From the NCBI RefSeq assembly GCF_900090225.1, contig NZ_FMHY01000002.1, forward strand, positions 2,542,001 to 2,606,000: a stretch of 64,000 bases of DNA, read 5' to 3'. The first letter of the stretch is position 1; each line of letters begins with the position of its first letter. The notes below the pieces were generated by a model that was not told the origin of the DNA, did not search any database, and saw only the letters and a program-made list of their open reading frames with translations. Position numbers and translations under genes: made by a program. Of this stretch, positions 8,606-17,324 are shown piece by piece. Origin of the DNA: Micromonospora eburnea (GTDB taxonomy: Bacteria > Actinomycetota > Actinomycetes > Mycobacteriales > Micromonosporaceae).

Positions 8606-9553
8606 TTAGTGGTGGGTGGTGTGGTGGGTGGCCAGGAGGTCGGTGCCGAAGTCGCTGGAGGGGCGGCGCAGCACGGTGTGCGCGTGGTTGCCGTCCTCGG
8701 TGGTGTTGTCGTACTCGATCAGCAGGTCGTCGCCCTGGATCCGGTAGTAGTGCCGCTGCCCCGGGTGGGGAGGGCCGGCCCAGGCGAAGTGCAGCTCCCC
8801 GCCGGCCAGCCGGCCCGCCTCGCGGGCGGCCAGCTCCGGCGGGAGCCGGTCCAGGTAGAGCGCGACGAGCTGGTCGAGCAGCGCCCGTCCGCTCGGGGTT
8901 AGCCGGTCCCGGGGTACGCCGAGCGGATCGAGCCGCCCGGGGGCGGTGGCCCGGGTGGCGCTGATGATGTCGGCCGGCGCCTCCTCGGCGATGATCGCGG
9001 CGGCCCGCCCGGCGGAGCCGAGCGCGTCGAGCAGTTCGCGGCCCAGGTCCTCCTCGGGGCCGAGCGGCCGGGAGACCGGTCGGCCGGCGTGCCGGACGGT
9101 GGCCGGGTTGGCGCCGAGGAAGAGCGGGGCGGGGGAGACCTGGTCGTCGACCAGGGTCATGCTCACCGACAGGTGGTGCCCCTCGAACCGCCATCCCCAC
9201 CGGTCGTCGCGGGCCGGGTCGCCGAAGACGGCCACCCAGTAGTCGCCGCTGTGTCGGCCGCGCCGCCAGCCCTCCGCCCGGTCGAGCACCTCCTCCAGCG
9301 CGACGACCGCCATCGCCTGGGCGTACGCGGCCGGGCTGAGCGCGGTGGCGAGCAGCCGGTGGGCGGCCTTGCGGGCGGTGACGTCCAGGTCGGCGAGGCT
9401 CACCCCGGGCCGTGGTCGGGGCCGGTATTCCAGCCACCGCCGGGCCGTGTCGTCGTCGAAGTCGCGCCGGGCCCGCTGCCGGGCCGGCTCGTCGAGCGCC
9501 GCCAGCAACGCGCCGGCCGCCGTGCGCATCTGCTCGGGTACGGGATCCTCCAC
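8606..9553 (-). CDS. DUF3500 family protein
   Basis: 315 residues from the GTG at 9553; the open frame extends upstream to 9934 but crosses the divergent cupin gene. Features of DUF3500 include LADLDVTARKAAHRLLATAL, GDYWVAVFGDPARDDRWGW, FEGHHLSVSMTLV, and a C-terminal HFAWAGPPHPGQRHYYRIQG stretch. The function is not established; the His-rich late motifs suggest a metal- or oxidation-linked activity, which is inference. It is transcribed away from the cupin gene and converges on the methyltransferase. Confidence 0.78.
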   Translation of the reverse strand: MEDPVPEQMRTAAGALLAALDEPARQRARRDFDDDTARRWLEYRPRPRPGVSLADLDVTARKAAHRLLATALSPAAYAQAMAVVALEEVLDRAEGWRRGRHSGDYWVAVFGDPARDDRWGWRFEGHHLSVSMTLVDDQVSPAPLFLGANPATVRHAGRPVSRPLGPEEDLGRELLDALGSAGRAAAIIAEEAPADIISATRATAPGRLDPLGVPRDRLTPSGRALLDQLVALYLDRLPPELAAREAGRLAGGELHFAWAGPPHPGQRHYYRIQGDDLLIEYDNTTEDGNHAHTVLRRPSSDFGTDLLATHHTTHH

Positions 9554-9646
9554 CGCCCCTGTATACGCCAGGCCGGCCTGCCGCGCGGGTCCCACCCTTG
9601 ATAGCTTGCCGAGCCGGTGCCGAGCCGGTGCGGAGGGGCGGGCGGA

Positions 9647-10024
9647 ATGGACGATCGGGTGTACGTCGGCAACGCTGGCGTGGACGGCGCGACCGACGCG
9701 GGCTGGCTGCTCGGCCACTTCAAGCCGCCCGGCGACGTCCGGCACAGCACCGAGGTCGAGGTGAAGTGGGGCGCGCACCCCGCCGGGGAGGCACGCTCGG
9801 CGTGGGCGACGGGTGAGCGGCGTACCGCCCTGCTGGTGCTGGTCAGCGGCGCGTTCCGGATCGAGTTGCCGGACCGCACGGTGGTGCTGCGCCACCTGGG
9901 TGACTACGTGGTGTGGGGCCGGGGCGTGGACCACTCCTGGTACGCCGAGCGGGATTCGGTGGTGCTCACGGTGCGCTGGCCGTCGGTGCCCGGCTACCGG
10001 GTGGAGCCGCCGGTCCGGCGCTGA
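9647..10024 (+). CDS. Small cupin-fold protein
   Basis: 125 residues; the ATG at 9647 follows cggaggggcggg. Beta-strand-rich sequence with LVLVSGAFRIELPDRTVVLR, LGDYVVWGRGVDHSWYAE and VVLTVRWPS fits a single cupin barrel, the VDHSW His being the likely second-motif metal or ligand residue. Nothing fixes a substrate. It is divergent from the DUF3500 gene, 93 nt away. Confidence 0.6.
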   Translation: MDDRVYVGNAGVDGATDAGWLLGHFKPPGDVRHSTEVEVKWGAHPAGEARSAWATGERRTALLVLVSGAFRIELPDRTVVLRHLGDYVVWGRGVDHSWYAERDSVVLTVRWPSVPGYRVEPPVRR

Positions 10025-10072
10025 GCGGGGGAGTGCCGCGTACCGGCCGTCCCAGCATCCGATATTGCCTAC

Positions 10073-10089
10073 TAAACCTATAGGGTTTA
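10073..10089. promoter_or_regulatory. Palindromic operator candidate before the cysteine dioxygenase operon
   Basis: taaacc and ggttta (10073-10078 and 10084-10089) flank a 5-nt centre and enclose the perfect palindrome cctatagg. This is an AT-rich island in a GC-rich intergenic region, 46 nt upstream of the cysteine dioxygenase start, so it is placed to overlap the promoter. The regulator is unknown; one of the winged-helix proteins downstream is a candidate. Confidence 0.45.
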
Positions 10090-10134
10090 CCTCCTAGAGT
10101 GAGGGAGTACGCGCCGCTCCGTACCGGGAGGACG

Positions 10135-10590
10135 ATGATGACCCGCACCGACCCTTCCGACCTGCTCGCCGTCGCCGCCCGCTGGGCCGACCCGGCCGGC
10201 TGGCCGGTCCGGCTGCGCTTCGACCCGGCCGAGCGGTGGTACGCGCGCCTGGCCGGCGACGACGGACACGAGGTGTGGGCGCTGAGCTGGCTGCCCGGGC
10301 AGGGCACCGACCTGCACGACCACGGCGGCTCCTCGGGCGCCTTCCTGGTCGTCGTCGGCACCCTCACCGAGGAGACCGTCCACGACGGCCGGCTGCGTCC
10401 CCACCGGCTCGACGCCGGCGCGGGCCGGCGCTTCGGCGCCCGACACGTGCACGTCGTCACCAACCGGGGGGACCGGCCCGCGGTCAGCGTGCACGTCTAC
10501 CGGCCCGCGCTGCGCCGGATGACCCAATACCGTCTCGTCGCCGGGCGGCTCCTGGTGGCCGAGGTGGCCGAGGCCGGCGTCGCCTGGTGA
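10135..10590 (+). CDS. Cysteine dioxygenase family protein
   Basis: 151 residues from ATG 10135 (gggagga site; a second ATG follows at once). The cupin iron site is visible: DLHDHGGSSGAF gives His61 and His63, with His104/His106 in GARHVHVV. This matches the three-His ferrous site of thiol dioxygenases, which convert cysteine (or a related thiol) to a sulfinic acid. The small size fits bacterial members. It is followed 37 nt later by a rhodanese, supporting a role in cysteine and sulfur catabolism. Confidence 0.83.
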   Translation: MMTRTDPSDLLAVAARWADPAGWPVRLRFDPAERWYARLAGDDGHEVWALSWLPGQGTDLHDHGGSSGAFLVVVGTLTEETVHDGRLRPHRLDAGAGRRFGARHVHVVTNRGDRPAVSVHVYRPALRRMTQYRLVAGRLLVAEVAEAGVAW

Positions 10591-10627
10591 GCCGCATCCC
10601 CGATCCCAGTCACGGAAGGACCCGAGC

Positions 10628-11119
10628 ATGCCGCAGACCCCGACCCCGACCGAGCGCTGTCCGGTCCCGCCGCCCGGCTCGCGGGGGATCGACGAGATCC
10701 TCGCCGCCGCCCGTGCCCGGCTGCGCCGTCTCGACCCCGAGCAGGCGCACGTCGCGCACCGGCGCGGGGCGCTGCTGGTCGACATCCGCCCGGCCGGCCA
10801 GCGCGCCGCGCACGGCACCGTCCCGGGTGCCCTCGCCGTGGAGCGCAACGTCCTGGAGTGGCGCTTCGACCCGCGCTGTCCGACCCGGCTGCCGCAGGCC
10901 GTCGACTACGACGTGCCGGTGGTGATCCTCTGCCAGGAGGGCTACACGTCCTCGCTGGCCGCCGCCGCGCTGCGGGACCTCGGCCTGCGCCGGGCCACCG
11001 ACGTGGTCGGCGGGTTCGCCGCCTGGCGCATCGCCGGGCTGCCCACCCTCGGCCCCACCCCGCCGCTGCGACCCTCGCCCGTCACGCCCCCGGTCACCGC
11101 CGGCCGGGCGCCCCGCTGA
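10628..11119 (+). CDS. Rhodanese-like sulfurtransferase
   Basis: 163 residues with a single rhodanese domain. The active-site loop is CQEGYTS with the catalytic Cys at 102, preceded by [13 protein letters not shown] and followed by [15 protein letters not shown]. Rhodaneses carry sulfane sulfur as a cysteine persulfide. It lies between cysteine dioxygenase and a winged-helix protein with short gaps, so it likely works on the same thiol or persulfide pool. The C terminus is a Pro-rich tail of about 20 residues. Confidence 0.87.
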   Translation: MPQTPTPTERCPVPPPGSRGIDEILAAARARLRRLDPEQAHVAHRRGALLVDIRPAGQRAAHGTVPGALAVERNVLEWRFDPRCPTRLPQAVDYDVPVVILCQEGYTSSLAAAALRDLGLRRATDVVGGFAAWRIAGLPTLGPTPPLRPSPVTPPVTAGRAPR

Positions 11120-11172
11120 CCGCCTCGCCGCACCCCGGCGGGGCGGGCGCGACCGCAAGCCCAGGAGGATCA

Positions 11173-11751
11173 ATGTCCGTCATCGCCATGTCCGCCCGCC
11201 CGTACCGGCCCGGCCGCCCCGACCGGACCGGGGCGCCCCGCCCCCGCACCACGCCGACCCTGACCATCACCCTCGACCTGGCCGCCGCCGCGTCGACGCC
11301 CGCGCTGGCCCGCCTGGTCGACGTGCTCGACGAACTCGCCGCGGCCGGCGAGGGGGTGCTGCGGCCGGCGGAGCACGACGCCCGCACCGTGGTCGGACTG
11401 CGACACCCGGCCCCGCCGCAGCCCGGGGCGGCCGAGGTCGAGGAGCCCGACACGGTACGCATCCTGGCCGGCACCCGGGTGGTCCGCCAGGGCGGCAGGC
11501 GGATCCCGCTGACCCGCATCGAGTACGACCTGCTGCTCTTCCTCGCCGAACACCCCCGACGGGTGTTCACCCGGTTGCAGCTGCTCAGCAACGTCTGGGG
11601 ATACGAACACGCGGTCGCGCGCACCGTGGACGTCCACGTACGCCGGTTGCGGGCCAAGCTCGGCGCCGACACGCCGCTGGTGGCCACCGTCTACGGGGTC
11701 GGCTACCGGCTCGCCGACGAGGCGCGGATCGTGGTCGACCGCGAGTCCTGA
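11173..11751 (+). CDS. Orphan winged-helix (OmpR/PhoB C-domain type) regulator
   Basis: 192 residues, starting at ATG 11173 with a clean aggagga site. Residues ~95-190 form a complete PhoB-type winged helix ([60 protein letters not shown]). The first ~90 residues are not a receiver domain; they carry [14 protein letters not shown], resembling the paralog at 12042. DNA binding is secure by family; the signal is unknown. It is the last gene of the cysteine dioxygenase-rhodanese operon and probably regulates it, which is inference. Confidence 0.8.
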   Translation: MSVIAMSARPYRPGRPDRTGAPRPRTTPTLTITLDLAAAASTPALARLVDVLDELAAAGEGVLRPAEHDARTVVGLRHPAPPQPGAAEVEEPDTVRILAGTRVVRQGGRRIPLTRIEYDLLLFLAEHPRRVFTRLQLLSNVWGYEHAVARTVDVHVRRLRAKLGADTPLVATVYGVGYRLADEARIVVDRES

Positions 11752-12041
11752 ACACACCCGCGTCGCGCGGCGTGCCCGGACAACGGGCGCGCCGCGCTCA
11801 CGTTCGCGGTGCCTCACCAGCCATACTGAATCGGGCGGGGACCCCCCGTAACGGGTCATCTCGTCGCTCTGCTGTAATCATCAGGCCTCGTACGCAGAGC
11901 GAGCAGTCGGCTCCGATGTGTTCGTCAATTGTCACATTCATGCAACGTAGCCGCCCCTTGACCCTTGCGAAGGCGCCGGGAAGCATCGATTACGCGGCGT
12001 CCCGGGCCGTGGGGACAAACCCGGACCAGCCAAGGAGGACC

Positions 12042-12644
12042 ATGTCGGTCAGCCCCGCCTCGTCGCGCGCCGGATGGCATACGTCGCAACCCGCGGTCCC
12101 CGGTCGTCCCCCCGGCGGCCAGCGTCGCCCCGCCAGCACCACCACGCCGGTGCTCACGGTCACCCTCAACATCCCGCTGTCCTGTGAGGAGTCGCTGAGC
12201 CCGGCCGCCCGCCAGCTGCTCGAGGCCGCCCGTGAGCTGCTGGAACGAGGCGACGCCGTGATCACCGGCGGCCCGGTGGAGCGCCGGCCCGACCCGGTGC
12301 CGGCCGGGCGGTCCCCGGCCCGGCCCGTCGCGCCGACCATCCCGGCCCTGCACATCCTGGCCGCCTCCCGGTCCGTGCTGCGCGACGGCGAGCCGCTGCC
12401 GCTGACCCGGCTGGAATTCGACCTGCTGCTGCACCTGGTCGCCCACCCCCGTCGGGTGTTCACCCGGTTGCAGCTGCTCAACGCCGTCTGGGGCTACGAA
12501 CACGCCGGTGTGCGCACCGTCGACGTGCACGTGCGCCGGCTGCGCGGCAAGGTCGGGGTGGACGTACCGCTGGTCACCACCGTCTACGGCGTCGGCTACC
12601 GGCTCGCCGACGACGCCCGCGTCACCATCGACCGCGCCGGCTGA
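12042..12644 (+). CDS. Orphan winged-helix regulator, paralog of the preceding gene
   Basis: 200 residues from the ATG at 12042, preceded by aaggagga. The C-terminal winged helix is nearly identical to that of the gene at 11173 (shared [36 protein letters not shown]). The N-terminal ~95 residues differ in sequence but repeat the pattern TPVLTVTLNIPL. No receiver domain is present. The 290-nt gap in front (11752-12041) holds no gene and is likely its own promoter region. Tandem duplication of an effector-only regulator is evident. Confidence 0.78.
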   Translation: MSVSPASSRAGWHTSQPAVPGRPPGGQRRPASTTTPVLTVTLNIPLSCEESLSPAARQLLEAARELLERGDAVITGGPVERRPDPVPAGRSPARPVAPTIPALHILAASRSVLRDGEPLPLTRLEFDLLLHLVAHPRRVFTRLQLLNAVWGYEHAGVRTVDVHVRRLRGKVGVDVPLVTTVYGVGYRLADDARVTIDRAG

Positions 12645-12742
12645 CCCGGGGCCGGGCAGCCCGCCCGCGCCCTCCGGCAGGAGCCCCGACCAGTCGGTCG
12701 ATCGGCGTGGTCACCACCGCCGCCGCCCGGCACCATGGGCGG

Positions 12743-13372
12743 ATGCGCGTCCGTCCGATCTCCCCCGAGCGACTCGTCACCGAGCTGGCCGACCGGCTCG
12801 CCGGCACCGTCGTACCCGGCCGGCTGCGGGTGGCGGTCGACGCTCCACCGGCCGCCGACCCGGACGCCCTCGCCGCCGCCCTGGTCGATCCGCTGCGCGC
12901 CGCGGGGCGTCCGGTGCTGCACGTACGGGCCGCCGACTTCCTCCGCCCCGCCTCGGTCCGCCTCGAACACGGCCGGACCAACCCCGACGCGTACTACGAG
13001 GGCTGGCTCGACGAGGCCGGGTTGCGTCGGGAGGTGCTCGACCCGGCCGGCCCCGGCGGTTCGGGGCGGCTGTTGCCCTCGCTCTGGGACGCCGTCGCCG
13101 ACCGGGCCAGCCGGGCCGCGTACGTCGAACTGCCGCCCGGCGGGGTGGTGCTGGTCAGCGGAGCGCTGCTGCTCGGCGGCGGGCTGCCGTTCGACCTCAC
13201 CGTGCACGTGGAGCTCAGCCCGGCCGCGCTGGACCGGCGGACCGACCCCGGACTGCGCTGGACCCTGCCCGCCTTCGCCCGGTACGCGGACGAGGTGGCC
13301 CCCACCTCCTTCGCCGATGTGGTGGTCCGGGCCGACGACCCCCGCCACCCGGCCCTGGTCGAGGCCGGCTGA
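12743..13372 (+). CDS. Uridine kinase-like protein with degenerate P-loop
   Basis: 209 residues from ATG 12743. The overall plan follows bacterial uridine-kinase-like NTPases: LRVAVDAPPAADPDALAAALV at the P-loop position, VLHVRAADFLRPAS, then NPDAYYEGWLDE, and a late GGVVLVSGALLLGGGLPFD strand. The P-loop lacks the GxxGxGK[ST] residues: Gly, Lys and Ser/Thr are replaced by Pro, Asp and Ala. ATP hydrolysis in the usual way is therefore unlikely. Family assignment comes from these motifs and recall of actinobacterial homologs. Confidence 0.65.
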   Translation: MRVRPISPERLVTELADRLAGTVVPGRLRVAVDAPPAADPDALAAALVDPLRAAGRPVLHVRAADFLRPASVRLEHGRTNPDAYYEGWLDEAGLRREVLDPAGPGGSGRLLPSLWDAVADRASRAAYVELPPGGVVLVSGALLLGGGLPFDLTVHVELSPAALDRRTDPGLRWTLPAFARYADEVAPTSFADVVVRADDPRHPALVEAG

Positions 13373-13446
13373 CCCGCCCCGGCCGAGCCGGACGCCGACG
13401 GCCGAGAACACCGAAGGATGTTGCGCCGAGCGGGCATTGTGGTCCT

Positions 13447-14760
13447 GTGAGTGACGTCGCCCTCTACTACCCGTACATCAACCTGCCCGGCGACAGTTGG
13501 GTGAAGGCCGCCGCCCTGCACTGGCCCCAACTCGGCCGGATCCGCCCACGTGGCTACCCGGGCCTGCGCGACTCCGACACGGTCAAGCGGCTCCGGGACG
13601 AGCTGGACTTCGTCATCGAGGTGCGACCCGGCTGGGGAGGGAGCCGCCGGCCCTGGGTGGACGGCGATCCGCGGGCGATGGCGGACCGCCTCAGGCTGGG
13701 CACCGACGACCAGGTCGAGACGTTGTTTTACGACTTCCTCGACCGGTACGCGGACGAGCTGACGCCTCGCTACGGGGCCAAGGCGCTCGGCGTCGAATCC
13801 GTCGACACCTGGGACGTGTACGACGAGCTCCTGCCGCTCGACCCCCGTCTGGAAAAGGTCCATCCGAGCAAGATGTCCTACCGATTGGCGCAACGGCTGG
13901 CGACGGACGGGTTGCTGGTGTCCCAGAGATACCAGTGGCGCCGGGCGTCCGACGGAAGGGTGCTGCGGGTCGGCGACCTGGCGATGCACTCCCGCTTGGC
14001 GGGCGTCTACTTAGCGATCTTGGCGGACGTCGTCGCCCGCGAGAACGGGATGACGCCGGTGACCGATCAGCCACTGATCTCCGCCGTCACCTCGGGCTGG
14101 ACGATCGAGGCGATGGCACAGATCCTGCTCGCCGACGACACCGAGACGGCACCGGAGGGCCAGCCGGACTACAGCCAGGTGTTCGCGGTGCTGGCGCTAC
14201 AGACGGTCGTTCCGCGCGACCTGGCCGAGGTGCCGGTCGAGCGGATCATCGAGGCGCGCCGGAGACTGCTGCCGCAGCTCATGCGCTACCGCGAGTTCCT
14301 CGACTCGCTCACCCCGGACCTCGTGGCGATCAGCGGGATCCGGGATCCGGACGTACGGGCGGCCAAACTGCGCAATCACGTGGAGAGCAAGGTCGCGCAC
14401 CCCCTCGAAGAGATGGAACGAACGCTCGGTCGGCTCGGCCTGCAACCGGTCCGAGCCGTACTCGGTCTCCAGACGCTCGCCCCGCCGGCGGCGTTGGGCG
14501 TGCTCGCCAACGCTGTCCACCTGCCGCCGGTCGTGACCAGCGCGGGCGTTGCCGCGCTGTGCCTGGTCGGGGCGGTGAGCGGCGCCCTGGACCAGCGAAG
14601 GCAGACCACCGCCGGCCATCCCGCCGGCTATCTGCTGGACCTACGGCGTGAACTGGGCCCGTCCGACACCGTTGCGCAGATCCGGTCCGCCATCCGGCGG
14701 GCGGTGCCCGCACCACGACGCCCCACGAGGCGGCCAGCACGAGGACCGGGACAGCCCTAG
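13447..14760 (+). CDS. DUF6236 family protein
   Basis: 437 residues from the GTG at 13447. The same frame is open back to 12508, but that part is antisense-like noise over the previous gene. The N terminus VALYYPYINLPGDSWVKAAAL is characteristic of what I recall as DUF6236. The middle is soluble, and two hydrophobic stretches near residues 345-385 (ALGVLANAVHLPPVVTSAG, VAALCLVGAVSGA) could be membrane helices. The function is unknown. Codon use is slightly less GC-extreme than neighbours, which may mean later acquisition. Confidence 0.72.
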   Translation: MSDVALYYPYINLPGDSWVKAAALHWPQLGRIRPRGYPGLRDSDTVKRLRDELDFVIEVRPGWGGSRRPWVDGDPRAMADRLRLGTDDQVETLFYDFLDRYADELTPRYGAKALGVESVDTWDVYDELLPLDPRLEKVHPSKMSYRLAQRLATDGLLVSQRYQWRRASDGRVLRVGDLAMHSRLAGVYLAILADVVARENGMTPVTDQPLISAVTSGWTIEAMAQILLADDTETAPEGQPDYSQVFAVLALQTVVPRDLAEVPVERIIEARRRLLPQLMRYREFLDSLTPDLVAISGIRDPDVRAAKLRNHVESKVAHPLEEMERTLGRLGLQPVRAVLGLQTLAPPAALGVLANAVHLPPVVTSAGVAALCLVGAVSGALDQRRQTTAGHPAGYLLDLRRELGPSDTVAQIRSAIRRAVPAPRRPTRRPARGPGQP

Positions 14761-14812
14761 CAGGTCCTGCGGGCTGGCAGCACGAACGCCGGCAGAAATC
14801 CGCAGGCTCCTG

Positions 14813-14837
14813 GTTTGAGCCGGAGTGGGGACGGGTA
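14813..14837 (+). promoter_or_regulatory. SigB/SigF-type promoter upstream of the DksA/TraR gene
   Basis: GTTT (14813-14816) and GGGTA (14833-14837) with 16-nt spacing, 110 nt upstream of the ATG at 14947. Same architecture as at 6213 and 7118. Confidence 0.5.
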
Positions 14838-14946
14838 TTCGCCCGGCTCACAGCGCACGGGTGATCCGCCCGTGCGTCCATCGGAGCACGTCCGGGGCGC
14901 TCGCCGCCCCGGACCGTCATGAGTCGCCAGGAAAGGCAGGCAAGCG

Positions 14947-15345
14947 ATGCTCGTCCACGACACGACAGCCACGGGCCGCTCCCAGGCGGAGGTCGACCAG
15001 ATTCGGCAGTCCCTTCAGTCGCGATACGACGAGCTGTCCGCCGAGTACGAACAGGCCGTACTGCAGAGCCAGGTGCTCCGGCTGGTCGAGATCGGCGACA
15101 CCGCCGGCGACGACCAGGCCGACAGCGGCACCAAGACCGCCGAGCGGGACACCGCCCAGTCCCTGCTGCGTAGCATCCTGGACCGGCGCGCCCAGTTCGA
15201 GCACGCGCTCACCCGCCTCGAAGAGGGCACCTACGGCTTCTGCGAGGGCTGCTCCGCGCCGATCCCGGTGGAGCGGCTGGAGATCTTCCCGTCCGCCACC
15301 TCCTGCGTGACCTGCAAGCAGAACCGGGAGCGGCGGGCGGCCTGA
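14947..15345 (+). CDS. DksA/TraR-type C4 zinc finger protein
   Basis: 132 residues. A long helical N-terminal region (VDQIRQSLQSRYDELSAEYE) leads to a four-cysteine zinc finger with Cys99-x2-Cys102 and Cys120-x2-Cys123 (FCEGCSAP, SCVTCKQN). This is the TraR/DksA layout; such proteins enter the RNA polymerase secondary channel or act as small stress regulators. The acidic coiled-coil tip of true DksA is not conserved, so ppGpp synergy should not be assumed. The SigB-type promoter upstream suits stress induction. Confidence 0.85.
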   Translation: MLVHDTTATGRSQAEVDQIRQSLQSRYDELSAEYEQAVLQSQVLRLVEIGDTAGDDQADSGTKTAERDTAQSLLRSILDRRAQFEHALTRLEEGTYGFCEGCSAPIPVERLEIFPSATSCVTCKQNRERRAA

Positions 15346-15378
15346 TCGCTCCCCGGTTGCCGGCCGGTCCCCTGCCCG

Positions 15379-16260
15379 GTGGCTTACCAGATGGGTGAGA
15401 TCAAGGTAGGCACCGCATCGTGGACCGACCGGACCCTGCTCGACTCCGGCTGGTACCCGCCCAGCGCCGACAACCCGGAGCGGCGGCTGGCCTACTACGC
15501 CCGGCAGTTTCCGCTGGTCGAGGTGGACGCCACCTACTACTCGCCACCCGCCGAGCGGACGGCCCGGCTGTGGGTCGCGCGTACCCCGCCCGGCTTCACC
15601 TTCAACGTCAAGGCGTTCAGCCTGCTCACCGGGCATCCGACCCGGGTCGGTGCGCTCTATGCGGACCTGCGCCCGGCGACGGAGAAGAAGAACCTCTACC
15701 CGGACGACCTGCCGTCGCAGGTGTACGAGGAGGTCTGGAGCCGGTTCCTGTCCGCCCTCGACCCGCTGGTCGAGGCGGGCCGGCTCGGCGCGGTGCTGTT
15801 TCAGTTCCCGCCCTGGTTCACCATCAAGCGGGACAACAAGCAGTACCTGCTCGAGGTGGCGCGACGGTGCGCGCCGCTGCGCCCGGCCTTCGAGTTCCGG
15901 CACGCCTCCTGGTTCGCCGGCGACAACGCCGACGAGACGCTGGGCTTCCTGCGCGAGCACGACCTGACGTACGTCTGCGTCGACATGCCGCAGGGGCACC
16001 GGTCGTCCGTACCGCCGGTGCTGGCGGCCACCGCCGACCTCGCCGTGGTCCGCTTCCACGGCCACAGCGACAGGTGGACCAGCAAGGACATCCACGAGAA
16101 GTTCGGCTACGACTACTCCGACCGGGAGCTGCGCGACTGGGCGCCGAAACTGCGGGAGCTGGCCGGCGCCGCCGAGCAGACCCACGTTCTCATGAACAAC
16201 TGCTACCGGGACCACGCCCAACGCAACGGCCAGCGCTTGCAGGCGCTGCTCGCCGACTGA
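15379..16260 (+). CDS. DUF72 family TIM-barrel protein
   Basis: 293 residues from GTG 15379 (ATG at 15391 is an alternative start). DUF72 marks are clear: IKVGTASWTDRTLLDSGWYP at the N terminus, LAYYARQFPLVEVDATYYSP, FTFNVKAFSLLTGHP, VLFQFPPWF and FEFRHASWF. The family resembles UV-damage/endonuclease IV-type TIM barrels, but its biochemical role is not established. It lies 33 nt after the zinc-finger gene on the same strand and may share its stress promoter. Confidence 0.88.
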   Translation: MAYQMGEIKVGTASWTDRTLLDSGWYPPSADNPERRLAYYARQFPLVEVDATYYSPPAERTARLWVARTPPGFTFNVKAFSLLTGHPTRVGALYADLRPATEKKNLYPDDLPSQVYEEVWSRFLSALDPLVEAGRLGAVLFQFPPWFTIKRDNKQYLLEVARRCAPLRPAFEFRHASWFAGDNADETLGFLREHDLTYVCVDMPQGHRSSVPPVLAATADLAVVRFHGHSDRWTSKDIHEKFGYDYSDRELRDWAPKLRELAGAAEQTHVLMNNCYRDHAQRNGQRLQALLAD

Positions 16261-16365
16261 CGGCGGAATCACCCTCGCGGGGTGAGCCCGGCTCACCCGG
16301 TTCCCGGCCAGCCTGGACGGTGTGTGCGGTCCGTGCGGGACCGCGAGGCCGACAGGAGGTGGGCC

Positions 16366-16560
16366 ATGACGGTGCGGGTCGTAGCGGATCGACGCCGCGG
16401 CGGGGTGCTGCACGTGGTCGGGAGGTCCGACCCGCCCCGACGGGGCGCACGGCCCGGTCGGTTCAGCCCGACCCGGCTGTGGCGGGGGCCCAGTGGCCCG
16501 CCGCGACGCACCGACGACCGACGCTGGGAAACCGACGCACGGGGGTGGGCAGATGGCTGA
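16366..16560 (+). CDS. Small basic hypothetical protein upstream of DUF2267
   Basis: 64 residues. The ATG at 16366 has a perfect aggaggt ribosome site 5 nt away, the best in this region. The product is Arg/Pro/Gly-rich (MTVRVVADRRRGGVLHVVGR at the start) with no recognised domain. Its TGA at 16558-16560 overlaps the DUF2267 start by 8 nt, so it may be a leader coupled to that gene. No homolog is recognised. Confidence 0.5.
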   Translation: MTVRVVADRRRGGVLHVVGRSDPPRRGARPGRFSPTRLWRGPSGPPRRTDDRRWETDARGWADG

Positions 16561-16981
16561 GCAGCTGATTTCCGCGTTCGAGTCCTCGCTGGACAAGACG
16601 AACGTGATTCTCAAGGAGATCGAGCAGGCGTACGGCTGGCCGAAGGAGCAGCGCAACCAGTCCTACGCGGCGCTGCGTACGGTGCTGCACCTGCTGCGGG
16701 ACCGGATGCCGGTGCAGGAGAGCGCCGAGTTCGCCCAGCAGTTGCCGGTGCTGCTGCGCGGCATCTACTTCGACGGTTGGCAGCCGGAGAGCGTGCCGAT
16801 CAAGTTGAACCGCGACGACTTCCTCTACGAGGTCCGCCAGGGCTTCCCGTACGACGTGGAGGGCGGTCCGCAGCGGGTGGTGCAGGTCGTGCTCGACACC
16901 CTGCGCCGGCACGTCAACCAGGGTGAGTGGCAGGACGTGAAGTCGAACATGCCGCAGGACCTCAGCCGGATGATCCCGTGA
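16553..16981 (+). CDS. DUF2267 domain protein
   Basis: 142 residues from the ATG at 16553. The single DUF2267 domain shows LDKTNVILKEIEQAYGWP, AALRTVLHLLRDRMPVQES, FAQQLPVLLRGIYFDGW, and a C-terminal helix with VLDTLRRHVNQGEWQDVKSN. The family is helical, DUF2267 function is unknown, and members are often stress-associated. It starts inside the end of the 64-residue ORF. The 340 nt after it contain the palindromic repeat 17110-17190 and no gene. Confidence 0.83.
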   Translation: MAEQLISAFESSLDKTNVILKEIEQAYGWPKEQRNQSYAALRTVLHLLRDRMPVQESAEFAQQLPVLLRGIYFDGWQPESVPIKLNRDDFLYEVRQGFPYDVEGGPQRVVQVVLDTLRRHVNQGEWQDVKSNMPQDLSRMIP

Positions 16982-17109
16982 CGGGTGCCGTCCCGGCCCG
17001 CTCCGCCGTACCGGTGGGGCGGGCCGCCGGCGTACCGGACCGGCGGCGCGCCCCGCGGCGGGTGACCGGCCGCGAGCGCGGACCGGGGGTGGGAGTGCTC
17101 CGCCTTCCC

Positions 17110-17190
17110 GTGGTCCGCTCCATGTTCCGTACGCGGTGGTCTCCGGCACCCACCGGCACCGCCGTATACGGCACACGAAGTCGATCAAAG
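17110..17190. repeat. Interspersed palindromic repeat, copy A
   Basis: An ~80-nt element from gtggtccgctccatg to the tail gtcgatcaaag, with inner complementary segments around ccgtacgcggtgg and caccgccgtatacgg. Two related copies lie at 36253-36333 and 36446-36526. It sits in the leader of the repeat peptide gene. Confidence 0.6.
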
Positions 17191-17324
17191 CCGCCGGGCC
17201 GGCGAACCGTCCGTTTCGCCCGACCTTCCCGTCTACCGTGTGGTTAGAGGAGATCGCGCGTGGGGTACCACCCGCCGGACGAGGAACCCCGACCGACGAC
17301 GGGGCGGCAACCGAGGGAGCACCG

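Noticed and set aside
12508..13446. Long 5' extension of the DUF6236 reading frame
   Set aside because: The sequence is Arg/Pro-rich and overlaps the winged-helix and kinase-like genes; the real protein starts at GTG 13447.
16299..16324. Sixth SigB-like promoter (ggtt-N16-ggtgtg) upstream of the 64-aa ORF and DUF2267
   Set aside because: Spacing fits but the -10 is not GGGTA; too weak to list with the other five.
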